Assembly (NCBI GenBank): GCA_021030905.1 | Contig: JAGFMI010000016.1 | Span: 1,020,556-1,084,555, forward strand | Direction: 5' to 3' | Length of the DNA: 64,000 bases | From: Pyrenula massariospora | Lineage: Eukaryota; Ascomycota; Eurotiomycetes; Pyrenulales; Pyrenulaceae | Shown: one piece after another, positions 1 to 10,051 of the stretch | Position numbering within the stretch: the stretch's first letter is position 1 | Layout: every line of letters begins with the position of its first letter | Position numbers and translations under genes: made by a program | Notes under the pieces: generated by a model | What the model was told of the DNA's origin: nothing | Database searches by the model: none | What the model saw: the letters and a program-made list of their open reading frames with translations, nothing else

Positions 1-127
1 CGATACAATTGAGGTGGATGGATTCGACGCCAATACTCCCTGTCCTCGAGGCGAGGCGCAGAAGAGCTATGATTCTCCCCAAAATATCGCGAGGATTGTT
101 CTGTAGCCCGAACCATCTACGATAATC

Positions 128-979
128 TTAGACGTAGTACGCGCGAGCTTCAGGCATCTGCGCATCACAGATTTGTACGAGGCCATTTGGAAAGAAGTAA
201 GGGAAGCTCTCTCCTACGTGGTGTTCGAGTGACTCGGTATTCTCGCAGTAATGATCATCGTGAGTCTCGCTAGAGTCCGTATCTGAAACGCTATTGCTCG
301 GCTCGTCATCGTTCTTGCTGCTATTATCTATGCTCTCGTCTTCGACGGCGTCATCATCCACATCACGTCTGTTCCTACACCTGTCGTTAGCAACGCTACA
401 TAGATTTTTACTCACCTGTCTACATCGTAGGCTTCGCGCTTACCTATCTCTATCAGAATGATGGAGAGCAGCAGCTTTCTTCTGATCCTTTGGCACCCTT
501 GCAGAAATAGTCCTGTCTTTTGTTTTCAGTAGTGTGGCCTGCCGCTTTGCAGGTTGACCTGGTGCTTTCTTGCTGGTACTATGCGCGTGAAGATCCATCA
601 AAGTGCTCGAGGTATTTTCGTTGATCCTTGTGAACCGAGCTGCTTCCACAAGCAGCCAAGGTCTTTCTCCACGGTTTTCGAGCTTTGCCAGACGATCTCA
701 TGCTTTTTTGTTGCTCTATTGTGTCGCTTGAATTAGGGGCCGGCTGAGACCTTCCATTTTGGCCGTTAATGGTGCTGTGAACGCGGTCTTCCTCAAGGAA
801 TTGATTGATGTGTGTGCCGAAGTATTACTAACAGGTGAAGTAGATGCATCTCTAGGAGTAATCTGTGCAGCAGGCCTGGGTTTCCTTGGGCTCTGCCACA
901 TGGCTCTAAGCTCTCGGCGTTTTCTAGGTTGTAATAACGGGTGGCTAGATCTGGCTCGCTCGACGGGTCTCGAAAGCAA
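128..979 (-). CDS. Spliced orphan protein, 5' end unresolved
   Basis: I do not recognise this gene. Three minus-strand exons join in frame: about 979-751, 696-444 and 380-128 (stop at 128). The introns are 697-750 (54 bases) and 381-443 (63 bases, GTAAGC donor, GCTAAC branch site, CAG acceptor). The first removes two in-frame stops and joins a short coiled stretch (KMEDRLAKLENRGERPWLLV) to the next exon. The protein has a basic, Ser/Thr- and Pro-rich N-terminal part, a Lys/Arg-rich centre and a strongly acidic C-terminal exon rich in Asp, Glu and Ser. No catalytic motif is visible. The reading frame stays open upstream to about 1040 without an ATG, so another exon probably lies at 1040-1330. 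A loose likeness to ORF1/Gag-type proteins of fungal retroelements is possible but unproven. Confidence 0.45.
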
Positions 980-1917
980 GTGACGCTTGCTTAACTTGTA
1001 GGATTTTCCCTGTAATAGCCCTTTGGAAGCAGTAGAGTCTTAGGGAGTATTGTCAAAGAGGCAGTTGACCACTTGCGTATTCTACCGGGCTGGAATACTA
1101 GTTGCCATGTTGCCGCGGTGGTAAAGGAGGCAGCGACATTTTCGATATTCAAGGTGAATTGATGAATCTGGGTCTGAATGTGAAAGAGCAAATTCACGAG
1201 ATTGTTTTTCCTTGAAGAGTTGTAAGCAGGATTTGTGCAGGTAAGTACCAGAGATGCCTACGTAGAGATGGAGGTTGAATGAAATAAGCATGGGGGCAAT
1301 GATTGTAGTTGGCCAGAAGCACAAGAGATAAGTAAGGGAGACGGAAGGTATGACAAGAGAGTCAGAAGCAAGGAATCTTCGTGGGAGGATCGTCTCCCTA
1401 ATGCAAATAAAAAGACCTGATACAACAAACCCTTGATATAAACAACTGCCTTATCGCCCAATCCTCAAGCCCTCTTTCACTCTTTCTAGTTCAGGGTCTT
1501 CGCAGACATGGTTCCAGACTTAGAATTCTCAAAGGGCGACCGCTGGCAGTTAAAAGGGGTTCGTTTGAGCTATGAAAATCACAATGCGTGTGTAGCTATG
1601 GATGCTTGGTTTCTCGAATAATTAGCCTTTTGTCGAACAGAGGTGGTTTACGCCAGGTTTTATAAATAGTCTTTTATTTTTTATATAATTTGGCGAGTAT
1701 ACGAATTTTACTTGTATAAGTAAAATAAGATCTATTTTAATCTAACGTATGTCCGCGGGAGACACGTGTCTCGCCCTCGTGTCTGCCCGGATACACGCCG
1801 GAGTCATGTATTGTCGATGCCTGTTCCTAAACTGCCAATCCATCGTGCATTATTGATACACTGGCAATAGATTTTGCTTTGACGCCACAGCATACCTAGT
1901 CATCTATAGTTTGCACG
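980..1917. other. Intergenic or 5'-exon region
   Basis: Part of this may hold the missing 5' exon(s) of the minus-strand orphan to the left; short open frames at 1082-1324 exist but no start could be supported. From about 1640 to 1745 the sequence is AT-rich. No RNA gene or repeat was recognised. Confidence 0.35.
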
Positions 1918-2616
1918 ATGGGACTCATTGGCTCAATTGCAATAGTTGCAATTACAATAACACAAATCGCAACATCTTCTTGGGCGTCTATAGTTGAGGA
2001 ATTTTCAGCGAATGTCGTCCTCTATCAAAACCCACTACAGCTCAATCTCACCATCGAAGATATAGTGGGAGACCACAACAACCAACTCACAGCATTCCAC
2101 GGCGCAATGCCAGGAAACACACCATCGAGATCCTCTGCCTCTTCCTCCTTCTACAGTCCGACGACCACCACCTCCCTCTTCTCCCTAACCTCCTCTCCAG
2201 CTCCCCCACCACTTTCCACCCCAACCAGCAACAATCTCGAAGAATGCCCCTCCGACCGCTCTTCCGACGACTTCCCCATCTGCGAGCACAACGATTGCCT
2301 CGGGCACCTCAACCCACCACAGCTCCGCTGCACCACGGGCCCGCTCGCCGGCTGCGACTGCAAGCACTGGCAGTGTCCGGACCTCCGGCGGCACGACTTC
2401 TGGTGCTCGGCGTGCGGCGGCCGGGGCGAAGACGGCAAGTGCAGGGGTTGGGCGGATGAGAACTTTCTCTTTAGGGGTTGCGAGTGTAGGGACGAGCCGG
2501 ACTGGGAACGGGAACGGCCGCCGCAGAGGGGGCCGGACGCGGAGGCGAGGCGGAGGAAGGCGGAGAGGTTGGCGGCGAAGGTGGCGAGAGAGCGAGGGAT
2601 GGAAGCGGGAGGCTAA
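1918..2616 (+). CDS. Small secreted cysteine-rich protein, 232 aa
   Basis: The gene is intronless. Residues 1-23 look like a signal peptide (hydrophobic core after MGLIG, small residues before the putative cut near ASIVEEF). Residues 60-108 are a low-complexity Ser/Thr/Pro linker of the kind that is O-glycosylated. Residues 109-195 form a compact domain with 12 cysteines, enough for six disulphides, including CxC and CxxC pairs. The tail (about 196-232) is a charged Arg/Glu/Ala stretch likely to be helical. Base composition shifts from AT-leaning at the 5' end to very GC-rich at the 3' end. I know no named family for it; small, Cys-rich and secreted makes it an effector-like candidate, which is inference. 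The next 700 bases downstream are AT-rich and gene-poor. Confidence 0.7.
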   Translation: MGLIGSIAIVAITITQIATSSWASIVEEFSANVVLYQNPLQLNLTIEDIVGDHNNQLTAFHGAMPGNTPSRSSASSSFYSPTTTTSLFSLTSSPAPPPLSTPTSNNLEECPSDRSSDDFPICEHNDCLGHLNPPQLRCTTGPLAGCDCKHWQCPDLRRHDFWCSACGGRGEDGKCRGWADENFLFRGCECRDEPDWERERPPQRGPDAEARRRKAERLAAKVARERGMEAGG

Positions 2617-3346
2617 CGGGCGAAATGAAGGTGGTTGACGGGGCCAAAAAAACCGATACCCTAACTTTACATGCTTAGATTTAAGAGAGGAGGACTTTAC
2701 ACTTAAAGAAGACCTGTTTAAAGGGGATTGATATATATAAAAAAAGATTGTAACATGCTAAATGAGTGATAGAAGTGTATAAAGTATTAGTTTATAGAAG
2801 AAAGCTATAAATATAAAGATTATATGTTAAACTACTTAAATGAATAATATCTTTTTAAGAGTAATTGCAGCTTATACTTAATAATAGAATTTATATTAAC
2901 TTTCATTGCGCATTATATTTAGATCGAAGGATAGGGCTACCTCGCTTATAACCCGCTCATGCACACAGGAGGCAGGAGGCCTTTATACTAAATAACTAGA
3001 TCAGCGAGCAGATCAAGGGCCCACTCCATTGACCTCAATGTATATTTACTCCGAGTCCTCTATCCGTGTATGCTGTATTATCCACGAGCCTGAGTATGCA
3101 GCTATAAGGGATTTATGCTATTGGCAGTGTCGCTGCCACCGGCAGATTCTGGCTCGCCTGTTACCATTTTCACAGAGAGGTATTTTTATTATTGGTTGCT
3201 GGTGATGGAGAATAGTGGAGGGTGTGGTAGAATGCGCCTTGAGCCGTTCCCGGTCATACTAAGATTAAGAGTCTGATGGCCGATCTTCGCCCTGGAAGGT
3301 GAGAATGGAGCGAACAAGTGAGACGCCAGGGGCGGCTAGATTATCG
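2617..3346. other. AT-rich gene-free stretch
   Basis: About 2640-2950 is AT-rich with many TA steps and no long frame, resembling a small RIP-affected island; 2950-3346 is of mixed composition. No gene, tRNA or clear repeat was seen. Confidence 0.5.
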
Positions 3347-3643
3347 TTAACAATCTTCTCGAACTCGCTGGTGTGTATGATAAACGTCAGGAAAATTTTG
3401 CCGTATACAGTCATCAAAGCTCGCGTGATCTTCTAACTTTATTGCGGACCATAAAGAAGACGCTATATGCCACCATCCATGCTTTGTCGGCTCAAATAAA
3501 TCAAGCCTTGCAACGTCCAAAAAGACGTCCAAGTCAGGCCGGTTGTAGTCTACCACGAGGCCGTCTTTCCATTGTAAAACTAATTCACCGAAACCGTGGA
3601 CTTTGTCTTTCGGAAGGCTGCATTCGTGGTGTTTGACGTACAC
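3347..3643 (-). CDS. Orphan coding fragment, about 98 codons
   Basis: An open minus-strand frame of about 98 codons with protein-like composition (stretches such as GFGELVLQWKDGLVVDYNRP and HGWWHIASSLWSAI). It has no ATG at its upstream end; a TAG acceptor-like sequence lies just before the first codons near 3643, so it may be the last exon of a longer gene or a remnant. No family was recognised. It is followed on the same strand by unrelated DNA. Low confidence that it is a functional gene. Confidence 0.25.
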   Translation of the reverse strand: MYVKHHECSLPKDKVHGFGELVLQWKDGLVVDYNRPDLDVFLDVARLDLFEPTKHGWWHIASSLWSAIKLEDHASFDDCIRQNFPDVYHTHQRVREDC

Positions 3644-3941
3644 TATTTTCGGTCCCCGGCTCTCATTACATACCCACGGCTCACGTGTGGATATCTCTCC
3701 TTAAGAGATATGGTAACTTTTTATAGCCAGCTTGCTTATAAGTATCTTCTAAGCCTTACCTTATTCCCCTCGAGAAACAACCTGCTAAGTATGACTTCCA
3801 CCGGAAGTGGTGCCTACACAACAGGCCTATCCACTCGCTTGGACGGTCTATTCGCGTGGAAAACACGTTACAATTGTCCCTGAGCCGTCATCGTGTTTGA
3901 AGTGTTTCGATCTGTTCTATATTAAAAGTACGTACGGCGAT

Positions 3942-6053
3942 TCATAAGATAATAACAGGCATTTCCGCACGATAACAGGACCCATCGACGTTCTCATTGC
4001 AGGTGCTAATTAGAGAGACGTCACCAAATTGATCTAACAGCCCAACAGCAGCGTAGCGCATGCATGGGCGGTCCAAAGCCTGGACAAAGACGGTGGTTTC
4101 CTGGGAATCTGGAAGTCTATGCTCCAGAAAATTATATATGGTGCATGAAACGCCGGGTCCAAGAACACGCCCTAATTCATCAACTCGTGTAAAGTCTGGA
4201 GGTACGTATGCTCGACAAAAATCAATATCTGCCCGAGCTGGATTGAACGTCCCTATACGTCTTCCACGATACCGAATGCAGAGGACGGTTGTCTGAGGGT
4301 TCGCTTCCCAATCTGGCTCAATATGCCTTGTACAATCATATTCCGGATATTGGATCGCAAGCGTAGTTTCCGGTTTACTTGTAAATCGTTCGACGCTGTA
4401 TTGTCCGTCCCCTGCCCAGACGAGACCTTGGGCATTGGCAGGAATGCCAGATACATCTGCATCCAAAAGCGCAAAGCCACCTATGTCGAGGGGGGTTTCG
4501 CAGTTTTTGACCAAACTGTTGATCAGTGCCGTCCGCTTCCCCACAACACCTATGCATGCTTGGTCTCGTACGTAACCCATTTCGAAGAGCGAGTTGCAAA
4601 ATAGCATAGCGACCGCACTCATAACAGAAGCTCGACCAATGTTCTTGTGAACCTCTTTCTGTGGGAAAAGATCACGCATCTGGACAAAAAAATTCGCAGA
4701 TCTGAACCCCCACAGTCCTGTAACAGTTTGCATTTGCAAAGTTGATGTGTCAACAATTCTGGCGAATATGGTGTAGTAATATCCCATATAAAAGGCCTGA
4801 AAAGTGGTGAAGGCATTGATTTTGTCTGCGTCTTGAAACTCCACACATGATATAGTAAGTTTCATGTTGCGCTTGTATTCCTCACTTCTTGTAAAAAGAT
4901 TTTGTCTCTCTTGGCAACGGGTTTGATTTACGACCCAGTGCAGATTTTCTGGACTGTCCCGGCTGAAGATAGTTTCAAGTGCGTCAAAAAGCTCTTGGTT
5001 TTGAGCAAAAGCCATGTCGCCTAGTGATTGAATGTGTGGTTCGACTCTGCCGACTTCTGAACCAAGATCGATGAAATGATATAGGAAAGAAGTGTTGTAT
5101 TCTGAGCAGTCGATGGCCACAAATTGTGCAGCTTTAGCGCCTTCAAGCCAGGCTACCCGACATTGATTCGCGAGGATGTGTTTGATTGGAAATTGACCGA
5201 AGCACTCTTCAGGGGTCGTCAATGATACGACGGTAGACAGATCCCGGTTGTGATGGCGTTCGAAGTTTCGTACAACGTGCATCGCTGGATCATGGAGTAA
5301 ATTGTCGGTAGTGTATACAAGTCTACACGGCGTCTCCTGCAAGGTAGAGTCAAAACCCTCTACACTGAAACTTTCGAAGCTGAGATGTGTTAGGCAAAGG
5401 GCAATGCCAGTGATGTCCGAAGATGAAGTCTTGTAGACCTTGGAATCTCCTGCCAGTAGCCAATGAAGAAAGTTCGTTATACTGTTTGCTTCGTCCACGG
5501 GGAGCAGGCCGGTCATCAAATGCTTGCGACGTATAAGTTTAAGTCGTATTTTCCGACATTCAGTATTGAGATCCCTCACAGCTGCTGCGGAGCGCCAGGC
5601 ATTGATTCGAACATGTAGAAGTGATGATAGCACCTCCTCACCATTCTCATTGTATCCCAAGATTTTCAGCAATAGCTTCTTGAAAATGTCTCTAACAGTC
5701 ATTGAGGCTGCAAATTCGTCAAGTGCAGCTACAATGCAGATCATACTAGCTGTAAATCTGCTCATCTCCCCAAGGACTTCCTTTGCATATTTGTTGTCAA
5801 ACTTTTGGGGTTTTCCGTTCTCCAAGAGGCGTAATGACTTGCTCCATCGTCGTTGGAAACGCATGAGATCAAGAACGCCACGTCGTTTGAGTAGGTTGAG
5901 CTCATCTTCTTGCAGGAGGGTAAGTAAATCATCATCACCTGATGGAGCTGAAAGCCAATTCCCATTTTGGCGGGCAAGGCTGTACAGACTTGCAATGTCT
6001 CCTGCACCAATTCCTAGCGCAATGAGATTGCCTGTTGTTATCTGTAGTGACAT
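3942..6053 (-). CDS. Large uncharacterised fungal protein, 703 aa
   Basis: A single uninterrupted minus-strand frame. The chosen start is the ATG at 6053, beginning MSLQITTGN and followed by a short hydrophobic patch (IALGIGAGDIASLYSLA); the frame extends upstream to 6146, but those codons look like leader sequence. The body is mixed alpha/beta in character, with no catalytic motif I can name. Near the C-terminus is a conserved-looking block, a HIEPDWE stretch followed by an RYRGR pair. I recall this arrangement, a GD-AxLYxxxR start and a HIEPDW/RYxGR block near the end, from large uncharacterised protein families common in Pezizomycotina, often in accessory regions; this is recollection, not a search. 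Function unknown. It sits alone between AT-rich stretches and next to a MITE. Confidence 0.75.
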   Translation of the reverse strand: MSLQITTGNLIALGIGAGDIASLYSLARQNGNWLSAPSGDDDLLTLLQEDELNLLKRRGVLDLMRFQRRWSKSLRLLENGKPQKFDNKYAKEVLGEMSRFTASMICIVAALDEFAASMTVRDIFKKLLLKILGYNENGEEVLSSLLHVRINAWRSAAAVRDLNTECRKIRLKLIRRKHLMTGLLPVDEANSITNFLHWLLAGDSKVYKTSSSDITGIALCLTHLSFESFSVEGFDSTLQETPCRLVYTTDNLLHDPAMHVVRNFERHHNRDLSTVVSLTTPEECFGQFPIKHILANQCRVAWLEGAKAAQFVAIDCSEYNTSFLYHFIDLGSEVGRVEPHIQSLGDMAFAQNQELFDALETIFSRDSPENLHWVVNQTRCQERQNLFTRSEEYKRNMKLTISCVEFQDADKINAFTTFQAFYMGYYYTIFARIVDTSTLQMQTVTGLWGFRSANFFVQMRDLFPQKEVHKNIGRASVMSAVAMLFCNSLFEMGYVRDQACIGVVGKRTALINSLVKNCETPLDIGGFALLDADVSGIPANAQGLVWAGDGQYSVERFTSKPETTLAIQYPEYDCTRHIEPDWEANPQTTVLCIRYRGRRIGTFNPARADIDFCRAYVPPDFTRVDELGRVLGPGVSCTIYNFLEHRLPDSQETTVFVQALDRPCMRYAAVGLLDQFGDVSLISTCNENVDGSCYRAEMPVIIL

Positions 6054-6394
6054 CGAGTTTTGAATTACTTGCCGTTTCAATAATAACGAATGTATAAATA
6101 ATCCTGAAATGTGGATTGAGGTGATTTGAGGAAGAGAGTATGTCACACGAATTACGTCATGTCATGCCTGATCTGTTTCTACATTACTGCCTGAAGTACA
6201 GCTACTGCGCTAGCGCTCGAGGCTTAAAGGCTGATGATGTTTGATTGAGAAAGTCAGCCTTGTAAAAACCGAAAGTACGGTCGGCTGCACTGCCTGCATG
6301 CGCATTTTCCGTCAACGACGTTTCTTAGTTGAGAACGATGTAAATAATTAGATGATCGCATCATACAGGACTCGTTCGAAATCTTACTTAGTTA
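6054..6394. other. Intergenic, promoter side of the 703-aa orphan
   Basis: This holds the upstream region of the minus-strand orphan. No other gene was recognised before the inverted-repeat element that begins at 6395. Confidence 0.4.
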
Positions 6395-6614
6395 TCCCTT
6401 ACTAGTCGGTAAATGGCCACTTATAATTTGAGGGTACAGCTCTAGGCATCCCGAGCACGTACAGGGTAGCATATCGGGATCTCAGATCTAATTAATAAGA
6501 GTTTATAGCTTATTATTTTAGTATTTTAAGTTTATATGTTATCCCGCACGCATCCGGGGACGCCTAGAGCTATGCCTCCAAATTATAAGTGGCTATTTAC
6601 CGACTAGTAAGGGA
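6395..6614. mobile_element. MITE with about 50-base terminal inverted repeats
   Basis: The left end begins TCCCTTACTAGTCGGTAAAT and the right end is its reverse complement, ending at 6614. The two arms match over roughly the first 35 bases with one mismatch (AAATGGCC versus AAATAGCC), then diverge slightly but still share an AGCTCTAGGC block. Both ends are flanked by TA (6393-6394 and 6615-6616), the target duplication expected of Tc1/mariner/pogo-type elements. The 220-base element has no coding capacity, and its centre is AT-rich. The low divergence of the arms suggests fairly recent insertion or hairpin-based copying. Confidence 0.85.
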
Positions 6615-6616
6615 TA

Positions 6617-7374
6617 GTCGGAGCGTCTTCCCCACAATTTATCAAAAATCCTCGAACTTTACTCCAGAATTTTCTCAAAAAAGTGTCTTCTTGTCATGGA
6701 AGAGGCACGAGCTGTGTGTGAAAGAGCTTGATTTCTAACTATTCGTATTCGCTACGTACACGAACCGTGTGCGATATACTTACAAGACATTGCGTGAAGA
6801 AGAGAATCAGAAACGGAGAGAACAGACGCGTGTGAAAAGTCTGTCAGCTAACAGCTGTGGACGGGTGAATGATTCCACTAACTAGACTTTACAATAGCTA
6901 ATAAATAAATTGCGATCTAAATTAATTAATATTAAATAAAAATAATTTCCTTTTGGGTAGCAGAGTACGCTGATAAAAATCGTGAAGACTTAGTACTACA
7001 ACTACACAGCCTAGGAAATACTCCGCAACTTGTCTAAGGTTGGGGGAAGAAATCACAATGACCGTTCAGACGGTTGGACTAGACTTTGCAGCAACGAAAC
7101 TGGGGCCCCCCGGGCGAAGTCTATATTGGGAATTTGATAGATTCGAAGAGGACGAGGAATAGAGAGGCGAATGACATTCTGCTTAACTTCTGAGTTGCTT
7201 ATCTACCTCGACTTCCATGACCTGTACAATGTTCAGCAAGATATAACACGTTATGTTCGTGACTCTGGCAAACCTCGTGGTGGCGGAGGAAAGTATTTTC
7301 TCCCCAGGAAGTAGCAATGCCGATGTGCTTGGGGCTCTCTGCCGATCAACTCGAGGGTTGGCTGATTTGTGTAT
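6617..7374. other. Gene-poor region, possible element remnants
   Basis: No supported gene. A tiny open frame begins ATGACCGTTCAG near 7058 (34 codons) and an AT-rich patch lies at 6895-6950. A GGGTAGCAGAGT string near 6955 loosely recalls a retroelement primer-binding site but is not convincing. Confidence 0.35.
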
Positions 7375-7761
7375 TCAGGATCGAGTTTGATAGCGTGGGC
7401 GTCGTACAGAAATGGCTCGCCGACTGTTTAGGTTAGCTAATCTCGTGTCCAAGAACCTATGGCTTATCAAGGTAAAATGCAGACCTAGGAGTGCCGTGTC
7501 GGCATGTTCCAAAATATCGAATTGAAGCGTGAATTCTTGTTGCCGATGTCCGACCTTGACCTTCAAAGCTATCTCCTCGGTGACGTTGATCTTGCTTTCG
7601 CTGATGTCGTCAATGTCATCGGACTTCTTCTCGATGTCTTCAACACGACCGAGCTCCTCAACGAGTCGACGAGATATGAAATGAGCGGCACTCCCAGTAT
7701 CAGCTAGGGCCCAGCTTTGAACCGGGGTGCCGTCTTTTTTCTCGAGAGTAAGGCACATCAT
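7375..7761 (-). CDS. Retropepsin-like aspartyl protease fragment, 128 aa
   Basis: The frame starts at an ATG (7761). Residues 19-36 contain a retropepsin-type active-site signature, ALADTGSAAHFISRRLVEEL, in which Asp-Thr-Gly-Ser would carry the catalytic aspartate. About 70 residues later ALLGL resembles the second conserved hydrophobic-Gly motif of the fold. The length, about one protease monomer, fits a single domain acting as a dimer. In fungi such domains occur in LTR-element Gag-Pol polyproteins and in free-standing domesticated genes. No reverse transcriptase, integrase or LTR was recognised beside it, so this is either a relic or an independent orphan. The last 20 residues are Arg-rich and may be read-through after decay. 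Confidence 0.5.
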   Translation of the reverse strand: MMCLTLEKKDGTPVQSWALADTGSAAHFISRRLVEELGRVEDIEKKSDDIDDISESKINVTEEIALKVKVGHRQQEFTLQFDILEHADTALLGLHFTLISHRFLDTRLANLNSRRAISVRRPRYQTRS

Positions 7762-8691
7762 GATTGCATCACGATCGGTCTAAAGGTTCTGGGTCAGCCC
7801 AACTCGGTCCTTTCAAAGATGGACAGACTAGTTCTGAAAGACATACGGGATTCAATGTCTGAAGAGACTCTTCATCCTTGTTATGCGTGGGACCCGGGAC
7901 AACACCATTGCTAGCAGTTTTCTCCATGTTGAAAATCACGATTGAATTCAGAACTGTGGCGTCAATGACTGTAAGAAGGCAACTGATGGATTTCAGGGTG
8001 ATTTAAGCCTATGTTAGACTCGATATTCAAACTCAACATCTCAAACATAAGCTCGTTTTTATACTGGAGACTATGTTCAGCTTGTGAACCTCGAGATCTA
8101 AATTAAACATCGGCCCCCGGCTACCCTAGGGGCTTGTCGTCCCAGATTGTCGGGTATGGGGCGAAGATTGACGTCGGAGGCAGGCAAAAACCTTTGCCTT
8201 GCTCTACATCGAGCAATGGGACCTCGTGGGTGAAGAAGAGAACTGCCCTAAACTTCCGAAGGCAATCGGCCTGATTACGGCCGGTCAGAAAAGTGGCTTG
8301 ATATTGACCCTCAAACGACTTGCATGAAAAGCTCTCATTGGTTTGCTTATTCTGGCCCCTGCATAGACCCTCACCTGAAGAGGGAAAACCTGACAATCGT
8401 ATTTGACTCCGCCTGGCAGACCGCTGCTTGATATGCAAACTTTTGTCAAGAGCCGCATTTGTGGTATGGTTCTCAATCCGTTAGGGCGCGCCAAAATGAC
8501 GAACGCCTCCCTAAGGCGGTGGGAGGCTGGTGTGAGAGGTCTCGCTTGTCATCTTTCTCGTCCCTAATTTTGATGACATGCTTCCTATCTTTTGCTCGAC
8601 CTGGCACTCTGGGGCGACTATACTCGCTTGTGAAATTAACCTTAAGGCTTAGTGACATAGCCAATCCCAAACAACCTTAATTCATGGTAAG
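7762..8691. other. Intergenic
   Basis: Several short overlapping frames occur on both strands (for example 8121-8494, minus), but none has family resemblance, a plausible start or splice signals. No RNA gene seen. Confidence 0.4.
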
Positions 8692-9800
8692 ATGTATGAG
8701 GAATCAGCGTCTATCAACACCACAGAGGAAAAGAAAAATGCCTCCGCTGAAACCGCCGAAGTGACCAGTCCGTCATCGTCTAATCCTACATTTTCTAGGC
8801 AAGACACGGTCTTTTCGAAAACATCCACGGCCTCTATTGACCAACCTGCGCATGGGTAAGCCCCCCATGGACAGTCACATTCTCCTGCAAAGATACCAAT
8901 TCAGCCCTTGGTCAAAGCCTGATATTGACGGTTACCAAAAGTTACCCAGCGCTCGCCCACTTAGTAGGCCATGAACCAGGCTTTGCAATATTCCGCCGCT
9001 TTGGCGCCCTCAACGCCAAAACACTTCTCTACCTTCAAGCCGAGCTCGTGCAACTCGAGCATGAGCTCGCCGACCTCGAACACTCGAACTCCACCTACTC
9101 CTCCCCTCCCTCCCTCCAACACACCATCTCCGCCCTCCTCCACGCGGCGCCCAACTCCCCCGGCGCCAAACAATGGGCCCTAATCCAAACCATCGAATCC
9201 AAAATCCGCGCCTACAACAAACTCATCCTCCAACACGAACAGCTCTACAAACTCCCCGCCCCTTCCCCCTCCGAGTTCGAAAACCTCTGGAACTTCCTCC
9301 ACGGGCCCTCCACCGGCGGCAACTGGCTCCAGCACCCCGAGTCCTCGATCTGGGAGACCGACCCGCAGACCGGCAAATCCATCCACCGCGACCTCGTCGC
9401 GCTGTCCTCCCCGCCCTTCCCCACCGACCCCTTTACGACGTGGTTCTTCCAGCGCTTCCACCCCTGGCTCCACCGCAGGCTTTTCTCTCTCGCCCGCGTC
9501 GTCCCGTTCTTCCGCCGCCAGCAAGCTGCGGATGGCAGCTTCGAGTACGACGACGAGAGCCTGAGCAGGGTTCCGGCGCACGTGGTGACCGTGCTGTCGA
9601 GTCTGTTGCCAACGGCGAGTATCTTTGCGCTCTATTACATTAGGAATACGACGTGGAGGCTGGTGTTTATCATGTTGTTCGGATTGCTATTTAGCGTCGC
9701 GCTGACGGTGTTTACGGGGGCGAAGAGGGTGGAGATCTTTGCTGCGAGCGTGGCGCTGGCGAGTGTGCAGGTTGTTTTTGTGGGGATCAATGTGCAGTAG
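8692..9800 (+). CDS. DUF6594-type membrane protein, 340 aa
   Basis: Two exons: 8692-8855 and 8942-9800. The 86-base intron (GTAAGC donor, AAAG acceptor) splits a Gly codon in the signature GYPALAHLVG, exactly where this family's domain begins. Exon 1 encodes a Ser/Thr-rich disordered tail. The domain then follows the usual order: a G-YP-LA start, an FRRF motif, a coiled helix rich in LxAELxxLE (about residues 85-105), and a C-terminal bundle of hydrophobic segments (about 275-340) that should insert in a membrane. The family is widespread and expanded in filamentous ascomycetes, without an assigned function. Codons in the centre are strongly C-ending and GC-rich compared with neighbouring DNA. 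Confidence 0.85.
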
Positions 9801-10051
9801 TGGTCGAGGGGGAAGGCATTGTTGGCGTAAAGGTCTGGGAATTGAGAGTGTATGACTTATGAAAAGCTATGTGATAAGATGACGGTAGATATTTAATTAC
9901 GTATGTAGAATTCTAGACTGACTAAACTTATGGCGTATCATGGAGCATCACATCTAATTGATTCATTGCACAAGCGTCGTTCTCACTCCCAAACGCTGGT
10001 ATATGTCGAGCAAGGCAAAATGTGCTAGAGAGCATCCTTTGACCACGTCAC

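Noticed and set aside
6837-7160. Possible LTR and primer-binding site (TGTCAGCTAACAGCTG and GGTAGCAGAGT)
   Set aside because: No matching second LTR, polypurine tract or retroelement coding sequence was found; the strings are short and could be chance.
8121-8494. Overlapping minus-strand open frames
   Set aside because: No family resemblance, overlap in two frames, no splice signals.
9173-9643. Long Pro/Arg-rich frames overlapping the DUF6594 gene
   Set aside because: They arise from the GC-rich codon pattern of that gene in other frames.
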